The translations under genes were made by a program, and so were the position numbers. A DNA stretch of 64,000 bases from positions 81,112 through 145,111 of the forward strand of contig NZ_JANXMI010000038.1 in NCBI RefSeq assembly GCF_025354735.1, read 5' to 3'. Below are positions 25,819 to 33,910 of this stretch, in pieces. The DNA comes from Rugamonas sp. GTDB taxonomy: Bacteria; Pseudomonadota; Gammaproteobacteria; Burkholderiales; Burkholderiaceae_D. The notes under the pieces were generated by a model, which was not told where the DNA came from, made no database searches, and saw nothing but the letters and a program-made list of their open reading frames with translations. Numbering within the stretch: position 1 is the first letter of the stretch; every line of letters starts with the position of its first letter.

Positions 25819-25896
25819 GCAACGGGAGATGCGGTTTTAATTCCGTCGAATTCGAGGGAATTAGAATTGTTGCCGCTCTACGCTCTCATCCGTTGC
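25819..25896. other. 78-nt imperfect long hairpin (structured element)
   Basis: GCAACGG (25819-25825) pairs perfectly with CCGTTGC (25890-25896). Inside, GAGA/TCTC, GCGG/CCGC and a ten-pair stem around AATTCC...GGAATT continue the hairpin, closing on a loop with the palindrome TCGAATTCGA. The length resembles a tRNA, but no T-loop, D-arm or anticodon arm fits on either strand. It lies in a 335-bp gap (25767-26101) without genes. It may be a small RNA or a DNA structure. Confidence 0.5.
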
Positions 25897-26101
25897 CGTG
25901 GCGTCGGGACTACCGCAGATGTGGCGAATTGGGTGCCGCGTGACAGCGTTTCGCGGCAATCGGTTTAGCTTGCGCCAGCACGCCCGCAGGCGCCCGATTT
26001 AGTGTTTTTGCAAGGTGATCGGTCGAGGCTACTTCATGGCGCACCTCCGTTGCTGGGCGGCGCGGTGTACTCACGCGGCCGGCCAGTTCAACACCAGTCT
26101 G

Positions 26102-26299
26102 TTACTTGGCGACCTCGGCATAGATTTCGCCGAAGGCCGGGTGTAGCAAAGTAAACTTGTTACTATCATCATTCCGGATGAATTCAACCGGGATCAGGTC
26201 ACCCATCGAGTTCTTCACGAAAACGCGAACGACCGCTCCTTTGGCTAGGTAGTCGAGCGCGTCAAGCGTGATTAAGGCGGCGGGTGAAATCCAATTCAT
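26102..26299 (-). CDS. Small hypothetical phage protein
   Basis: A 65-residue protein (MNWISPAALITLDALDYLAKG...), mixed alpha/beta, lacking membrane segments. CTGGAG lies at good distance from the ATG. It has no recognised family. Its start is only 22 bases from a divergent plus-strand ORF start, so the two would share a promoter region. Confidence 0.55.
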   Translation of the reverse strand: MNWISPAALITLDALDYLAKGAVVRVFVKNSMGDLIPVEFIRNDDSNKFTLLHPAFGEIYAEVAK

Positions 26300-26321
26300 T
26301 TTTGACTCCAGAAAGAACTAC

Positions 26322-26513
26322 ATGAGCATTCCTGCATTCGAACCCGCAAGAAAAGCAATGGCGGCACTTGATCTTTACAGCGACTTCTATGCCAGTAGCG
26401 CTCCATTTCAGGAGGAGAAGCAACGGATCATCACGATCCTGCGCGCCACAGCAGCGAATACTCCAGCAGACAGATTTCTGCCTGCCTTTGCTGATGCTTT
26501 AGAGAAGATGTAG
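26322..26513 (+). CDS. Possible small plus-strand gene
   Basis: A 63-residue frame (MSIPAFEPARKAMAALDLYS...) with plausible helical sequence and AGAAAG upstream. It is the only plus-strand candidate between 1 and 29996, and so is out of phase with its surroundings. No family is recognised. It could be a moron-type gene or a chance frame. Confidence 0.4.
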   Translation: MSIPAFEPARKAMAALDLYSDFYASSAPFQEEKQRIITILRATAANTPADRFLPAFADALEKM

Positions 26514-26526
26514 TCGCTCGGCCGGG

Positions 26527-26694
26527 TCAATCTTCATCTGGTTGGTCTGGCCCTCGGTTCTCCGGCAGAAGATACCAACCCAACTGGCGCCGGATTTCTT
26601 CCATGCTCGGCGGCGGTTCCTCGGCGTGAGTGCGGCTATCCATCCATTCCCGGACCGACTGCTTTGCAGGCTTGGTCGTGCGAGGGAATTTCAT
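26527..26694 (-). CDS. 55-residue hypothetical phage protein
   Basis: A frame from ATG 26692-26694 to TGA 26527-26529 encodes MKFPRTTKPAKQ... with PPPSMEEIRRQLGW in the middle. GAGG precedes the start at five bases. The acidic tail and EEIRRQLGW pattern look like small conserved proteins of beta-proteobacterial phages, a resemblance recalled rather than tested. A bidirectional terminator lies just upstream. Function unknown. Confidence 0.6.
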   Translation of the reverse strand: MKFPRTTKPAKQSVREWMDSRTHAEEPPPSMEEIRRQLGWYLLPENRGPDQPDED

Positions 26695-26721
26695 GGCCGC
26701 CTCGGAATGTGGCGCGGAAAA

Positions 26722-26748
26722 GAAAAAACCACCGCAAGGGTGGTTTTA
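26722..26748. terminator. Bidirectional intrinsic terminator
   Basis: AAAACCACC, loop GCAA, GGGTGGTTTT (about 26725-26746) forms a nine- to ten-pair stem with A/T-runs on both sides. It could end transcripts from either strand, separating the late regulator region from the 26527-26694 gene. Confidence 0.75.
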
Positions 26749-27011
26749 TGTGCTCCCACGACAATCCGCGTGGTGAGCGATTCACAGACTTTTTGCGCGA
26801 GCGCTTCCACCAAGGGCGAAAACAACTCGCAAATTTCCGCTATCGGTGCCGCCGGATTGTGGCGATCATTACGAGTGAAGAAAGTCTGTGATGTGCTGGT
26901 TATTTCATGTCAAGTTCCGATTGGCTGCTTGTCGATAAATATGTGCCATGCACAATGTAGCGATCACAATACACGAAGTGAGCGGGGTTTACAACTGAAT
27001 TTTCAGCGGTG
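26749..27011. other. Intergenic stretch without a convincing gene
   Basis: Only a 47-residue plus-strand frame (ATG at 26748) and short minus frames are present, and none has a good ribosome site or family pattern. A TTGACA hexamer on the minus strand (26908-26913) lacks a clear -10. Together with the terminator this makes a gene-free stretch of about 317 bases, the likeliest place for a late promoter or antitermination site, but none can be named. Confidence 0.4.
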
Positions 27012-27542
27012 TCAGCACTCAGCACGCAAGCGACCAGATGCGCGCGAATTGTGCGAAATCATCACGTTCTGCAATTCGCCGATCATGTCCAAAATTCTCT
27101 CGCGCTCAAATCCGCCTGCGAACACGTCGGCTTGGCCCGATCCCTTACAAGTAGGGCACAGTCGGCGCTCGCGGGTGACGCCGGCGCCGCGGCAGTCATC
27201 GCAGTGCCCAGCCAGCCAGTGTGCAAGCGAGCGCTCAGCGACGCGCCGGTAGAGCGCTTGAGCTGCGGCAGCATCCCATGCCGTCCCCTCTTTCACCCAT
27301 TTGCGCTCGCGGCCCTTCTTGATCACTTCCAGCGTCCAGATGCGCACCAGCTGCGCCAGGTTGTTCGAATTGCCTTCGAATAGTTTGCTGACGGTGCCGT
27401 CGGCATACTTGACACGGGAAAGCAGCGAGCCTAAGTCGCCGGCCAGCGCCGCCGCCGCGATAGCGTCCAAATCGTGGTGGAATGCGTCGTCCCGCAGGTC
27501 GTGCGAGGTCAGCGAGCGAACGAAGCGATCAGCAAATCCCAT
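27012..27542 (-). CDS. Zinc-finger protein, candidate late-gene regulator (Q-like)
   Basis: A 176-residue protein with a DnaJ-type cysteine pair set, CDDCRGAG (about 116-123) and CPTCKGSG (about 131-138), preceded by a helical region. Some lambdoid Q antiterminators (82/21 type) carry such a zinc finger, and this gene is placed where Q would be, upstream of the late operon on the same strand. The Q assignment is inference from position and the finger. SD AGGGG lies inside a palindrome (27550-27569), hinting at translational or operator control. Confidence 0.5.
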   Translation of the reverse strand: MGFADRFVRSLTSHDLRDDAFHHDLDAIAAAALAGDLGSLLSRVKYADGTVSKLFEGNSNNLAQLVRIWTLEVIKKGRERKWVKEGTAWDAAAAQALYRRVAERSLAHWLAGHCDDCRGAGVTRERRLCPTCKGSGQADVFAGGFERERILDMIGELQNVMISHNSRASGRLRAEC

Positions 27543-27549
27543 GATAGAC

Positions 27550-27569
27550 CCCTGTTTGTAAACACAGGG
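27550..27569. promoter_or_regulatory. Palindrome covering the SD of the zinc-finger gene
   Basis: CCCTGT, eight-base loop, ACAGGG. On the minus strand this stem includes most of the AGGGG ribosome site six bases before the start codon. It could be a protein operator or an RNA hairpin limiting translation. On the plus strand it is followed by TTTTA, so terminator function is also possible. Confidence 0.45.
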
Positions 27570-27633
27570 ATTTTAGCATGAGGAAAGTAATTTCCTATCG
27601 GAATATGGGCGATGCAGTGTCGCGTTGGCGCGA

Positions 27634-28020
27634 CTATGGTTCGACGTGGTATTTATCGCGGAACTTAGTGCGCATCATGTCGCACGTACCGCGGACGAAA
27701 CGTCTCGTGCTTAACTCCTGCAATTGATCAGCAGCTAATTTGTCGCATTGATCTATAACTTGTCGTGCACGCTGCTTCTCTTTGAACTCCGGGTCATCAC
27801 CCATCTGCGACCCAATAAACAAAATAAATGCGACGAAACCGACGAAAGCGAGAGCGCAGTATCCTATAATTTTCATAACACTAGCGCCTACTTTGTGTGT
27901 GTTATGAGCCTCGCTAGCAACGGCCGACTCAACTGAGGCCAACGGTGCGCCACATGCCGGGCACGCAGCAGCCAATGAGCTAACAGGGTTGCCACATTCA
28001 ACACAAGGCGAAAGCGCCAT
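27634..28020 (-). CDS. Zinc-ribbon membrane protein
   Basis: A 128-residue protein. Residues 1-28 hold a zinc ribbon with CVECG and CPACG. A single transmembrane helix follows at about residues 50-72 (IIGYCALAFVGFVAFILFIG), then a charged C-terminal domain with two Cys. The start ATG 28018-28020 follows TGGAG. Small zinc-ribbon/TM proteins are common morons. It may sense or modify the envelope in the lysogen, but the role is unknown. Confidence 0.65.
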   Translation of the reverse strand: MALSPCVECGNPVSSLAAACPACGAPLASVESAVASEAHNTHKVGASVMKIIGYCALAFVGFVAFILFIGSQMGDDPEFKEKQRARQVIDQCDKLAADQLQELSTRRFVRGTCDMMRTKFRDKYHVEP

Positions 28021-28073
28021 ATCATCTCCAGAAAAAGTTTCTGGAAATGATACACGCAGCATTGCAATAAAGG

Positions 28074-28913
28074 CTAGTATTTCAGCGTAGCTTGCTTGCC
28101 TTGAACTCCGCCAGCCGGCGATGAAGAGATCATGATCGAAAGTTTCGTCAGGCCGCGCTTCGTGATGCGAACCTGCTCGTTGACTTTGCGCTCACCAGTT
28201 TCAGGGTCTTCGTAGTTGCCAAGCTTGTGCCAGAGGTACCCCGCATCCTGCTTGTCTTGATAGGCAACGTAGCCCGGTTTCCCGATGCGATGATAGATCC
28301 ACTTCGACAGCAGCAAAAACTCTGTGAGTTTATGCGGTTTCATTTGCAACAACTTGGCGGCATCGCGAATGCAAGATGTGCCATCCGAGTTGGCGATCAG
28401 ATCAAAGCCAGCCACGGCCGGCGCCTGTTCGGCAACTTGGTGCTCCAGCTGTACTGCTTTGGCCGTAGCCTGCCGCTGCAAATCGAGAGCATCAGCCCAC
28501 GCGCGCGCAGCTGCAACCGGGTCGGCGAAGTTTGGGAGCGCCGGCCCAGACAATGCACGCCGTTCGCACTCGATGAAATATTGACGCGCTTGCTTACCCT
28601 GCGCGTTGCGCTCGACCATCGAAAGCTCCTTGGCCATGTCGAGAGTCAGCGCGTATTCGACGCGAGCCCCGCGATTTCCCGCTCCCCCGTTTTGGGGAGC
28701 GGAATCGACAGCGACAAAGTCTGAATTTTCCACAAAATCGAACTGTTCGATCCTGCCTTTAATCCACGTGGAGAAATCCTTGCCGACCTTGAGAAATGAA
28801 TGCAGATCGCGCGCGCTGGTGGTCTGCATCAATGTACCGCCGATTGCTGATTGGCACGTTGGGATTAATGCAGCCGCTTGTTGCAATATTTCATATGGTT
28901 GACGCGCACTCAT
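28074..28913 (-). CDS. ant: AntA/AntB-type antirepressor with KilAC-like C-terminus
   Basis: A 279-residue protein. The AntA-type N-terminal domain includes TSARDLHSFLKVGKDFSTWIKGRI and VEYALTLDMAKELSMVERN (about residues 31-110). The C-terminal domain, from IRDAAKLLQMKPHKLTEFL, matches the KilAC/ANT fold. A strong AAGGAGG precedes ATG 28911-28913. Antirepressors bind the main phage repressor to trigger lytic growth. Together with the Arc-like gene upstream it forms a P22 immI-like unit. Confidence 0.88.
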   Translation of the reverse strand: MSARQPYEILQQAAALIPTCQSAIGGTLMQTTSARDLHSFLKVGKDFSTWIKGRIEQFDFVENSDFVAVDSAPQNGGAGNRGARVEYALTLDMAKELSMVERNAQGKQARQYFIECERRALSGPALPNFADPVAAARAWADALDLQRQATAKAVQLEHQVAEQAPAVAGFDLIANSDGTSCIRDAAKLLQMKPHKLTEFLLLSKWIYHRIGKPGYVAYQDKQDAGYLWHKLGNYEDPETGERKVNEQVRITKRGLTKLSIMISSSPAGGVQGKQATLKY

Positions 28914-29230
28914 TGTGAGCCTCCTTTTGGTTTCATATCCCTGATGATGTCGATCATTGCGGCATTGCCACCGACACAACGAACTATCTCGGCACTCATT
29001 TGGATCGCGCGGTCCGAGCGCTCACCGTTACTCATGATAGTTATAAAAATGTCAGACTGAGTGAATCCGCCCGCGCTAGCCCTGAGCAATATCGAATCTA
29101 CGATTTTACGCAAGCTCGGCGCTGGTAACTCGGTATGATCATAAGCATAGACGGATAGCATCATGAACGATCCTGCGGCACTCATGTCGTAGCCACCCCC
29201 ATTCCGGACGAAGTGATCCCGCATGCTCAC
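28910..29230 (-). CDS. Hypothetical protein between Tat-signal protein and antirepressor
   Basis: A 106-residue protein, mixed helical (SLRKIVDSILLRASAGGFTQSDIF...). It starts at GTG 29228-29230 overlapping the upstream stop as GTGA, or at ATG 29222-29224. Its stop overlaps the ant start. It therefore belongs to the arc-ant transcript. No family is recognised. Confidence 0.6.
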   Translation of the reverse strand: MSMRDHFVRNGGGYDMSAAGSFMMLSVYAYDHTELPAPSLRKIVDSILLRASAGGFTQSDIFITIMSNGERSDRAIQMSAEIVRCVGGNAAMIDIIRDMKPKGGSQ

Positions 29231-29652
29231 GCAAACCGCCCGGTTTTAACGGCTGGGCGATTGCTGCTCTTCCAGGCGACGGTGCTGAGATAATCCTGCG
29301 GCAGGGTGATGCCGGCGGCGCGAACGATGGTGCGGGAGGACATGGCGCCCTCGGTAACAAGGTCGTACATCTGCGACATGGCCTTTTTATCAAAGGCGCT
29401 GAATTCTTTGTCGTGCGCCGCGAACCAGTCGCGCTGGAGTTCCATAATAAGGCACAGGTGCTTCAACGTGTCTTCAAGATACGCCAAGCGGTCGAATGGC
29501 GGCTGCTCCATGTCAGCGGTCGAGTCCGGTGCGGCGGCGAAAGCGGCCAGAGGGATAGCAGTAGCAAGTGCAGCTGCGGACCGCATAAAGTTGCGGCGGC
29601 TGGGCTCGACAACTGCTAGTTGATTCTGCTCGGATTTTGATGTAGCATTCAT
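29227..29652 (-). CDS. Protein with Tat-type signal peptide in the immunity operon
   Basis: A 141-residue protein. Residues 16-41 form a twin-arginine signal: SRRNFM (Arg19-Arg20) followed by an Ala-rich hydrophobic stretch and an AxA site (about AFAAA). The mature part is helical with Met/Asp/Glu, and nothing enzymatic is recognised. SD AAGGA is seven bases from ATG 29650-29652. A Tat-exported protein encoded between an Arc-like repressor and an antirepressor is unexpected; lysogenic conversion or superinfection exclusion are possible roles. Confidence 0.68.
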   Translation of the reverse strand: MNATSKSEQNQLAVVEPSRRNFMRSAAALATAIPLAAFAAAPDSTADMEQPPFDRLAYLEDTLKHLCLIMELQRDWFAAHDKEFSAFDKKAMSQMYDLVTEGAMSSRTIVRAAGITLPQDYLSTVAWKSSNRPAVKTGRFA

Positions 29653-29682
29653 TGCAATTTCCTTCATCTGGTTGGGAATTTA

Positions 29683-29720
29683 AGCCCCGAACCCATCCGC
29701 CAAGATTGTTCGGGGCTTTT
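29683..29720 (+). terminator. Strong hairpin between arc-like and Tat-protein genes
   Basis: AGCCCCGAAC (29683-29692) pairs perfectly with GTTCGGGGCT (29708-29717), followed on the plus strand by TTTT. On the minus strand, the direction of arc-ant, only TTAAATT follows, so it might attenuate the ant message. No plus-strand gene ends here. Confidence 0.6.
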
Positions 29721-29723
29721 CAT

Positions 29724-29879
29724 TTACTGATTCAAATTTTTCTTCGCCTCTTCCATCAATCCCCTGAGGAAGGCGACCATCTGCCCGTTCATCGAACGGT
29801 CACGGCTTTTCGATTCTGCCTTTAACCAATCGCGCACATCAACGGGAAGGCGAAGTTGCAGCTTGACTTCTTGCGACAT
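29724..29879 (-). CDS. arc: Arc-like ribbon-helix-helix repressor
   Basis: A 51-residue protein too short for usual ORF cut-offs. MSQEVKLQLRLPVDVRDWLKAESK.. gives the beta strand plus helix A, and SMNGQMVAFLRGLMEEA gives helix B, the Arc/MetJ fold. GGAGGTGGAAA precedes the ATG at ideal spacing. It would bind the paired palindromic operators just upstream (29896-29947) and repress the arc-ant transcript and the divergent gene, as Arc does in P22. Confidence 0.85.
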   Translation of the reverse strand: MSQEVKLQLRLPVDVRDWLKAESKSRDRSMNGQMVAFLRGLMEEAKKNLNQ

Positions 29880-29895
29880 TTTCCACCTCCGAAGC

Positions 29896-29947
29896 GCCTT
29901 TAAATTGAAGGCATAAATGAAATATACTCCGCCTTCAATTTGAAGGT
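29896..29947. promoter_or_regulatory. Two palindromic operators with divergent promoters (Arc/Mnt-type)
   Basis: GCCTTTAAATTGAAGGC (29896-29912) and GCCTTCAATTTGAAGGT (29931-29947) are near-identical palindromes 35 bases apart. A plus-strand promoter fits between them: TTTAAA (29899-29904), 18-base spacer, TATACT (29923-29928). Operator 1 covers its -35 and operator 2 the start site. The minus strand has TATATT as a possible -10 for the arc-like gene. Ribbon-helix-helix proteins encoded on both sides are the expected ligands. Confidence 0.75.
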
Positions 29948-29996
29948 AAGCTTTATTTTAGTGGCAGTTTTTGCACCCGATGTGTACCATCTCGGC

Positions 29997-30515
29997 ATGG
30001 CTACCCAAGACGACTACATCAAAACCGCTTTACGGCTCCCCCGTGATCTACATAGTCGCCTCCTTCACTCTGCCGAGGCAAAGGGGCGCTCGCTGAATGC
30101 GGAGCTGATAGATCGACTGCAAGGAGAAGACGCCCCCTCAGCTTTAGTCGAAGTTATAGCGCGACAAAACGCCCAAATCGCCGAACGCGACCTCGAACTG
30201 CATGCGCAGCGCCTGGAAATTACAGGTCTCGCGTCCACGCTGCGACTTGCGTCTAAGCTCATTCTGAATAATGCTCAATGGACCAAGGAAGATTTGACAA
30301 AATTTTCGCGGAGCGCAAGCGATTTGATCAAGCACATCCCCGAGAGTGTTGATGACCTACTGGAAGATGGCGAGAAAAAAATGAAGCAATTTGTCGATGC
30401 TAATGAAAAATTTTCAAGCATTATCAAACAGTCCCATTGGCCGCTGAGTGAAGCGGAGAGCACCCGCGCTGTCAAGCGAATTCTCCGCACGCCTTTAAAA
30501 AAAACAGCAAAGTAA
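29997..30515 (+). CDS. Mnt-like ribbon-helix-helix protein with coiled-coil C-terminus
   Basis: A 172-residue protein divergent from the Arc-like gene. Residues 1-45 (IKTALRLPRDLHSRLLHSAEAKGRSLNAELIDRL) form an Arc/Mnt-type DNA-binding fold. The rest is helical and coiled-coil-like, much longer than Mnt's. The ATG at 29997 is chosen over an upstream one because it starts the fold. It is convergent with the early operon and shares its terminator. Predicted function: repressor controlling the antirepressor module. Confidence 0.75.
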   Translation: MATQDDYIKTALRLPRDLHSRLLHSAEAKGRSLNAELIDRLQGEDAPSALVEVIARQNAQIAERDLELHAQRLEITGLASTLRLASKLILNNAQWTKEDLTKFSRSASDLIKHIPESVDDLLEDGEKKMKQFVDANEKFSSIIKQSHWPLSEAESTRAVKRILRTPLKKTAK

Positions 30516-30538
30516 TTTATTTATTGTACTTTTGCTGC
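30495..30538 (-). terminator. Intrinsic terminator ending the leftward early operon
   Basis: On the minus strand CAGCAAA (30531-30537 side) pairs with TTTGCTG (30505-30511 side), followed directly by eight T. It overlaps the 3' ends of both convergent genes here. The same stem would be weaker as a plus-strand terminator. Confidence 0.75.
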
Positions 30539-30758
30539 AAAAGGGTCTCCCGAAATGAAGGACCCTTCCCTCACCTCCATTTTTTATTCGGCCTCGGCGC
30601 CTTCGCCTTCCGCACCTTCGGCTTTTATCACCAGCCAGCTCAACACTCTGCGCCGGGTCACGATAGCTGGCCGCCGACAGCGCCCTACTCCGCTCCGGCG
30701 ACAGGCGCGCGCCGGCGGTCATGATCGCCAGCAGCTCCTCTCTCGTCAGCGCGCTCAT
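30495..30758 (-). CDS. Hypothetical protein, C-terminus possibly frameshifted
   Basis: An 87-residue frame starting MSALTREELLAIMTAGARLSPERSRA with ATGA overlap to the upstream gene. The first 50 residues look like coding sequence; the rest is Arg-rich and runs into the terminator (ending CCFF), which is suspicious. The alternative frame over the same bases encodes an acidic AEGAEGEGAEAE tail and stops earlier, so an indel near 30620-30640 is possible. Function unknown. Confidence 0.55.
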   Translation of the reverse strand: MSALTREELLAIMTAGARLSPERSRALSAASYRDPAQSVELAGDKSRRCGRRRRRGRIKNGGEGRVLHFGRPFCSKSTINKLLCCFF

Positions 30759-31174
30759 ACCCGCAGCGCTCCGGTTCGATTGAACTCCGCCACGGCGGCG
30801 CGCGCGGCACGGTCGATGGCAACGTTCGGCACGCCGCGCAAGTAATCCATCGTGCGGCCGACGCCCACGCGCAGCGCACGAAACTCGTCGCCAGTGACCA
30901 TGAGCTTGCCGTGCGCGGCGGCGCGTTCCTGAATTGCCGCTATCGCTTCGACCATCAGCTGGGCCACCGGCAAAATCTCGTGACAATCCGGCGCGATCCG
31001 GCGAACCATGTCGGCGTTGCTGAGCAGGTCGTAGACGTGCTGCTCGCAGAAATGCGGTTGGCCGAGCGCCAGGCTGGCGATGTAGCCAGGCATCTCCATG
31101 CTGACCGCCTTGCGCATGCCGAGCGGCAGAACGCAGGGCTTTGGCTTGTACTTTTTGGTGCGTGGCTTTTTCAT
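30755..31174 (-). CDS. Hypothetical early phage protein
   Basis: A 139-residue protein. The N-terminal 20 residues are Lys/Pro-rich (MKKPRTKKYKPK). The rest is helical, with segments such as QHVYDLLSNADMVRRIAPDC and GDEFRALRVGVGRTMDYLRG. GAGG lies six bases from ATG 31172-31174; a GTG four codons earlier is possible. No family is recognised. It is part of the leftward early operon. Confidence 0.65.
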   Translation of the reverse strand: MKKPRTKKYKPKPCVLPLGMRKAVSMEMPGYIASLALGQPHFCEQHVYDLLSNADMVRRIAPDCHEILPVAQLMVEAIAAIQERAAAHGKLMVTGDEFRALRVGVGRTMDYLRGVPNVAIDRAARAAVAEFNRTGALRV

Positions 31175-31182
31175 TTCCGGCC

Positions 31183-32006
31183 TCACAAGCGATTATTTTT
31201 TATTGGTTGATGTGCTGGTAGCGGGCGTGTTGCGTTCGTGGCGTGGCGGGTCTGTGGTGAAGCCGGAGAAGCATTCGGCATCGACACGCCATGCTGCTTT
31301 GCGTATTCCGCCACCCGTTGCTCGCGGTTTGCCCGTTCCGCAGCTTCGGTCGCCATGCGCTCGTCGTAGGCAGCATCGAGTCGGGCCTGGCGCGCAGCGT
31401 CGCCATCGGCCAGCAGCTGCTTGATCGCCGCCAGCTGTGCACGGGCATTGTCGTCAAGCGGCGCGGCAGGCGGCCCGGCCAGCAACGCGCGCGCCGGCGC
31501 CGGCAGCAGGCCGGCCACGGCGGCACGACTCAGCGCAGCATCCCGGGCGCCAGCATCCCAGCCGATTGAAGCAGCCCAGGAGGCCGGCCGGCATTCGGCG
31601 CGCGCCTCGGCAACCTTCCGCGTGTAAGCCTCCTTGAATGCCATGCGCGCGCCAACCTCGTCGCCCAGAGCCAGGATCGGGCTGGCCAACGCAAACGCTT
31701 CGGCGCATTCAACGGTCCAGACGACCGTATCCGCCTCGTTGCGGCTGCGCAGCGCGATGGCCCAAGCCTCCTCGGCACCCGGCCGGCCGTCGAGCAGCTT
31801 GCAGCGCATGGCAATGCCGGCCGGCACCGGCGCGAACTCGCCGTTCTGGTCACGGTAGGCCTGCATGGCGGCGCGCACCACCGGCATCGGGAACGGCGCC
31901 AGATTCGACAGCCAGGCCTTGACCATCGCGGCCTCGGGCAGCGGCTTGCCGTAGGCTGCCAGCGTTTCGGCGAGCAGTTGGCCGAACTCAGGCTTGTCGG
32001 CGGGCG

Positions 32007-32010
<4 letters not shown>
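31183..32010 (-). CDS. Early protein downstream of the replication O-like gene
   Basis: A 275-residue Ala-rich helical protein that begins at GTG 32008-32010 overlapping the stop of the O-like gene as GTGA. Features include KPEFGQLLAETLAAYGKPLPEA at the N-terminus and a Gln/Pro/Thr-rich C-terminal tail after about residue 240. In lambdoid phages the gene after O is the helicase loader P, so a loader or replication partner role is possible, but no ATPase or loader motif is visible. Confidence 0.6.
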
Positions 32011-32937
<927 letters not shown>

Positions 32938-32945
<8 letters not shown>

Positions 32946-33117
32946 GGCGTACCCCTGCCGAATACTTCGTGCGCCCAGTCAGCGCATCTCGCACCGTGGA
33001 TTCGGCCACGCCGAACCGGCGAGCCAGTGCACGGTAGCCGGCGCCGCGCACGCCAGGCTGGTGCTGGGCGCGGATGTCGCGGACCTGTTGGTCGGTGAGG
33101 ACGCGGCGGCGGGTCAT
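32938..33117 (-). CDS. Small helix-turn-helix protein
   Basis: A 59-residue protein (MTRRRVLTDQQVRDIRAQ...) with a resolvase-type helix-turn-helix, YRALARRFGVAESTVRDALTG. Its ATG overlaps the methyltransferase stop as ATGA, and its end overlaps the O-like gene by eight bases. Such proteins are common in phage early operons and may bind the origin or control transcription. The role is not known. Confidence 0.75.
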
Positions 33118-33878
33118 GATTGGACCTCGGCAAACATGCCAATCTGCTCTTGGCGAATTGGCTCGGGTGCGAATAGTCGCCCCTGACTAAAGGCCTGCTC
33201 GATCCGCCGGCACGCGATTTCGAAATATTTTGGGTCGCGCTCAATACCGATGAATTTACGCCCCGTCTGGATGGCGGCCACACCGGTTGTTCCACTGCCC
33301 ATATATGGATCAAGGATGGTGATGTCCGGCGGCAAAAATTCACAGCACCACACCATCAACGAAATTGGCTTCTGGGTCGGGTGCTGTTTATTTGGTGTGC
33401 CGCGCGTGGCGCTGACGCGGTAGAGCGCTGCCGGGCGGTTGAGGGAAGTCCACGCAAGCTCGACCTGAGAGAAATTCGGCCATGGTTGTTCTTTGTCCCA
33501 TGCGAGGATCGCGCGCGCTGGCGGCAGAGGAAAGTAATTGCCGCCCCAAATAATTTGCACATCAGACATGGCGCGCAACTGGTCGAACATTTCAGGCGTG
33601 GGTGGAATATCCCATTGCACGTCGGACTTGTTGAGGATGCGATTTTTCAGCGTGCCGGAACCTTGCTGGCGCGGCGACTTGCGGACTGCGCTGGTCGATC
33701 CCGCGCCATCGAGGTTCAATATTCCGTAAGGCGGATCGGTAACTACAGCGTCCACGCGACCAAGCGTCGGCAACACTTGCTCGCTACTGCCAAGATAAAG
33801 CGCGGCATTGCCGATAATAAATGGCACAGGCGCGGCGCTGTCAAGGCACTCTTGCTCGTTGCTACTATATGAACTCAT
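33114..33878 (-). CDS. DNA methyltransferase, beta-class (DPPY type)
   Basis: A 254-residue amino-methyltransferase. Motif IV is TDPPYG (about residues 47-52), ahead of motif I, ILDPYMGSGTTG (about 198-209), the circular order of the beta class that methylates N6-adenine or N4-cytosine. DPPY favours adenine. A central WDKEQPWPNFSQVELAW segment supports the target-recognition part. No restriction enzyme is adjacent, so it likely protects phage DNA or regulates gene expression. ATG 33876-33878 is used; a TTG five codons earlier is possible. Confidence 0.9.
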   Translation of the reverse strand: MSSYSSNEQECLDSAAPVPFIIGNAALYLGSSEQVLPTLGRVDAVVTDPPYGILNLDGAGSTSAVRKSPRQQGSGTLKNRILNKSDVQWDIPPTPEMFDQLRAMSDVQIIWGGNYFPLPPARAILAWDKEQPWPNFSQVELAWTSLNRPAALYRVSATRGTPNKQHPTQKPISLMVWCCEFLPPDITILDPYMGSGTTGVAAIQTGRKFIGIERDPKYFEIACRRIEQAFSQGRLFAPEPIRQEQIGMFAEVQS

Positions 33879-33910
33879 GTCGATTCCGTTCAAAGGTTAT
33901 GCCGGTGCCG

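Noticed and set aside
25819..25896. tRNA gene
   Set aside because: The seven-pair outer stem and 78-nt length suggest a tRNA, but no T-loop, D-arm or anticodon stem fits on either strand, and CCA is absent.
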